A stretch of 64,000 nucleotides of DNA, taken from Bremia lactucae (lineage: Eukaryota > Oomycota > Peronosporomycetes > Peronosporales > Peronosporaceae). Below are positions 62,253 through 64,000 of the stretch, one piece after another. The position numbers and the translations under genes are program-made. The stretch is from positions 3,946,933 through 4,010,932 of the forward strand of contig NC_090619.1 of assembly GCF_004359215.1 (NCBI RefSeq). Reading direction: 5' to 3'. How positions within the stretch are numbered: the first letter of the stretch is position 1; every line of letters begins with the position of its first letter. The notes under the pieces were generated by a model, which was not told the DNA's origin, did no database searches, and worked only from the letters and a program-made list of their open reading frames with translations.

Positions 62253-62564
62253 TGTAGGCGGGCACGTCGTAATGCTGCCACGCTCTACTTAGACACACTC
62301 CCTAGCACAGCGAGGAAGCGGTTAAACCTGCTTCTCTTGCGTGCAGTGAGGTAGTTGTGGTGGGCGCGCAAGCGACCTCACCCAACACACTAAGAACTCT
62401 GGTTAAGTGTCGTCACGGAAGCGGTAATCCGTCTCCTCGTGCGCACTTACCAAGTAGGAAGTAGTTTTCAGACTGATTTATATTTAATAGAATTAAATAC
62501 AAATACCTATTTTTACCAATTAAAATGTTATCTCTATAGATATCATTTAATATGTATTGCGAGC
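62253..62564 (+). repeat. LTR-E, 3' LTR of copia D (truncated)
   Basis: Starts TGTAGGCGGGCACGTC and matches 40309-40620. It stops at the N at 62565, about 110 bp before the likely end. Confidence 0.75.
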
Positions 62565-62565
62565 N
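62565..62565. other. single N, assembly join
   Basis: Lies exactly where LTR-E sequence stops and integrase sequence of another copia begins. Like 3804, it may mark an artificial join. Confidence 0.65.
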
Positions 62566-63095
62566 GTTTGTTGCGTCTACTAAAATTCCGACTGAAAAAG
62601 TTGTCAAAACTCTTCGCTGCGATAATGGAGGCGAGTACACGTCGGGCGAAATGGCCAAGTTCTGTAAACGGCGTGGTTTCGAGCAAAAGTTCACGCCACC
62701 TTATACTCCGCAGATAAACGGAGTGGCTCAACGCATGAACCGAAGTTTACCTCGATCCGGATTTTGCTTAGTTTGGCTGCCAAGTACGGGCTTACGGTCC
62801 ATCAAATGGATGTGAAAACAGCGTTTCTTAATGGTCAGCTCGACAAAGATATTTACATGACGCAGGCTGATGGCTTCAGTGATACAGCCAATCCAGATAA
62901 CGTGTGCAAGTTAAAACGATCGCTGTATGGTCTGATGCAATCGCCTCGCACATTTCTGTGTGATCTTGGTGAGATGTCGAGAAGCGATGCGGTTAAGACC
63001 TATTAGGACAACCAAGGCTAGATAGCGTTGGCCAAGAATCCGGCATTTCACAAACGCACCGAGCACGTCAATATCCGTTACCATTTTGGATGTTA
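62566..63095 (+). pseudogene. compressed copia E: integrase, RT and RNase H pieces
   Basis: In 530 bp: integrase FVASTKIPTEKVVKTLRCDNGGEY and QINGVAQRMNR (62570-62745), joined directly to RT ILLSLAAKYG and HQMDVKTAFLNGQLDKDIYM (62760-62860) up to LYGLMQSPR (62920-62945), then to RNase H [27 protein letters not shown] (63006-63090). Two internal deletions removed most of each domain. Confidence 0.8.
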
Positions 63096-63352
63096 AAGAT
63101 CCGTTGCAATGATGTAAAACATTTCTGCCTTCCGACATTTTCATACTGAAGAGCTGACGCATGAAAAAGATACGTCCTGCCTTCTGCGACCCGCCGTATA
63201 GTATCTTGATACGCGCCCACGCAACCCAAGCTTCCCCGCAGTCGTCAACTACGTGATGATAGTCCGCGTCTATATGTAAAAGCATAAGACCGAACACGAC
63301 GTTGCTTGTCTTGACGTAGTCCTCCATGGCGCGGGTCCGCAAACGTCGGCGA
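63096..63352 (-). pseudogene. copia F gag start (minus copy)
   Basis: [41 protein letters not shown] near 63230-63330, then [22 protein letters not shown] to about 63110. A 2-base deletion after the ATG (MSPT) at about 63345 shifts the frame relative to the plus copy at 63911. Confidence 0.72.
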
Positions 63353-63910
63353 CATCTCTCGAGGGATCTTGAGAGAACATGGCGCTTGGTCTTAAAACCT
63401 CTTGAATGCTGAATTTGAAGAGAGCGAAGAAGAAAGAGAGCGAAGCAAAGAGTCTACTGTTGAGGCGAAAACACTTGAGCCGAAGAAGAAATATTTGGAA
63501 GTGATATTTTACTGAAGCTTACTTCTAGTTCTCATACCCACTCAATTCTACATACTTGGATTAATACAGAAGTGATCACGACGAAGATTTCTCAACCCCT
63601 GCATTTTGGCGTGCAAGTGCCGATGCAGTAAGCAAGCGATCTAGTCTGCAACTCTCCAAGATGCTATCAGTTGACTATTGAATTTTCTGGGTTTCAGGTA
63701 ATGTACCTAACCCAAACCGGTTCAATTCAAACCGCGGTTTAACATAGTTGTTACTTATACTACAGTATAGTTAATCCAAGTATGTAGAATTGAGTGCCCT
63801 CGGCCAAGGTCTCTATTGATCGATTCAATAAAGACAAATACGCGACTTGAAGCCGCTACATGCGTGGCGTGTTCCTCACCACGTCGACGTGGCACGTCGT
63901 GAATCAAGAG
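63353..63910. repeat. head-to-head copia F 5' ends with inverted repeat
   Basis: A perfect 26-bp inverted repeat, 63539-63564 and 63771-63796, flanks about 206 bp. Each arm contains TGTAGAATTGAGTG reading outward, which looks like an LTR start; a leader and a gag start follow on each side. The central part holds a palindromic-looking ACCGGTT/AACCGCGGTT stretch near 63715-63742. Confidence 0.6.
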
Positions 63911-64000
63911 ATGTCGCCGACAAATTTGCGGACCCGCGCCATGAAGGACAACGGCAAGACAAGCAACGTCGCGTTCGGTCTTATGCTTTTACATATAGAC
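63911..64000 (+). CDS. copia F gag start (plus copy, runs off the window)
   Basis: ATG 63911 opens [20 protein letters not shown] in frame with FGLMLLHID at the window end. It matches the minus copy at 63270-63350 but keeps the frame. The gene continues beyond 64000, so nothing can be said about the rest. Confidence 0.6.
   Translation, partial: MSPTNLRTRAMKDNGKTSNVAFGLMLLHID

Noticed and set aside
1..64000. RXLR, CRN or other secreted effector genes, expected in repeat-rich oomycete DNA
   Set aside because: No open frame has a convincing signal peptide followed by RxLR-EER or LFLAK; every longer frame is explained by retroelements or the BART gene.
1..64000. CRISPR arrays, bacterial operons, rRNA
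   Set aside because: No regularly spaced short repeats, no ribosome-binding architecture and no rRNA-like sequence; content is eukaryotic.

Overview
The window looks like a repeat-rich (gene-sparse) compartment of an oomycete nuclear genome, Phytophthora or a downy mildew. This is inferred from the types of Ty3/gypsy chromodomain and Ty1/copia elements present and from a single short-intron host gene; I ran no database search. Almost all of the 64 kb is nested, mostly decayed LTR retrotransposon sequence, and five runs of N (1 to 954 bases) interrupt it. For this annotation I name the gypsy families G1 (LTR1, about 485 bp), G2 (LTR2, about 430-460 bp, ends TGTAACGGGG...CCCCGTTACA), G3 and G4.

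Layout: 1-1860, gag/protease fragments of G4 and G2 (minus). 1861-10130, G1 copy 1 (minus) with an internal duplication and an assembly join at 3804; a foreign RT fragment lies at 3805-4903. 10131-13255, G3 copy 1 (minus). 13256-14933, an LTR1 carrying a nested G2 insertion with a CTTGG target duplication. 15065-16859, the only host island, with one two-exon BART-domain (CFAP36-like) gene. 16860-24160, the most complete G1 copy, both LTRs present. 24161-27970, G2 copy 1 (plus). 27971-29687, a G1 gag-LTR segment. 29688-38616, G2 copy 2 (plus). 38617-40308, G1 3' end. 40309-40731, a solo-type copia LTR. 40732-42670, G3 3' end. 42671-48226, G2 copy 3 (minus). 48227-48464, LTR1 fragment. 48500-64000, copia elements of several families, broken, inverted and compressed, with a tRNA-derived SINE-like unit near 52531.

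The most interesting signals are these. (1) G1, G2 and G3 each carry an extra ORF on the strand opposite to pol, between pol and the 3' LTR; in G1 it ends about 20 bp from the end of pol, tail to tail, and it recurs in five places. (2) G2 is studded with short perfect hairpins (stems of 7-12 bp, loops of 3-8 nt) in its LTR, pol and antisense ORF. (3) The flanks of G2 copies 2 and 3 only make sense if the DNA between them was inverted: one target duplication (GAAGG) inside one LTR1 is now split between 38617 and 48231. (4) A tract of about 1.64 kb is identical between two otherwise diverged arrays, pointing to gene conversion or an assembly chimera.

No element in the window looks capable of moving by itself: every pol has stops, frameshifts, deletions or lost catalytic residues.
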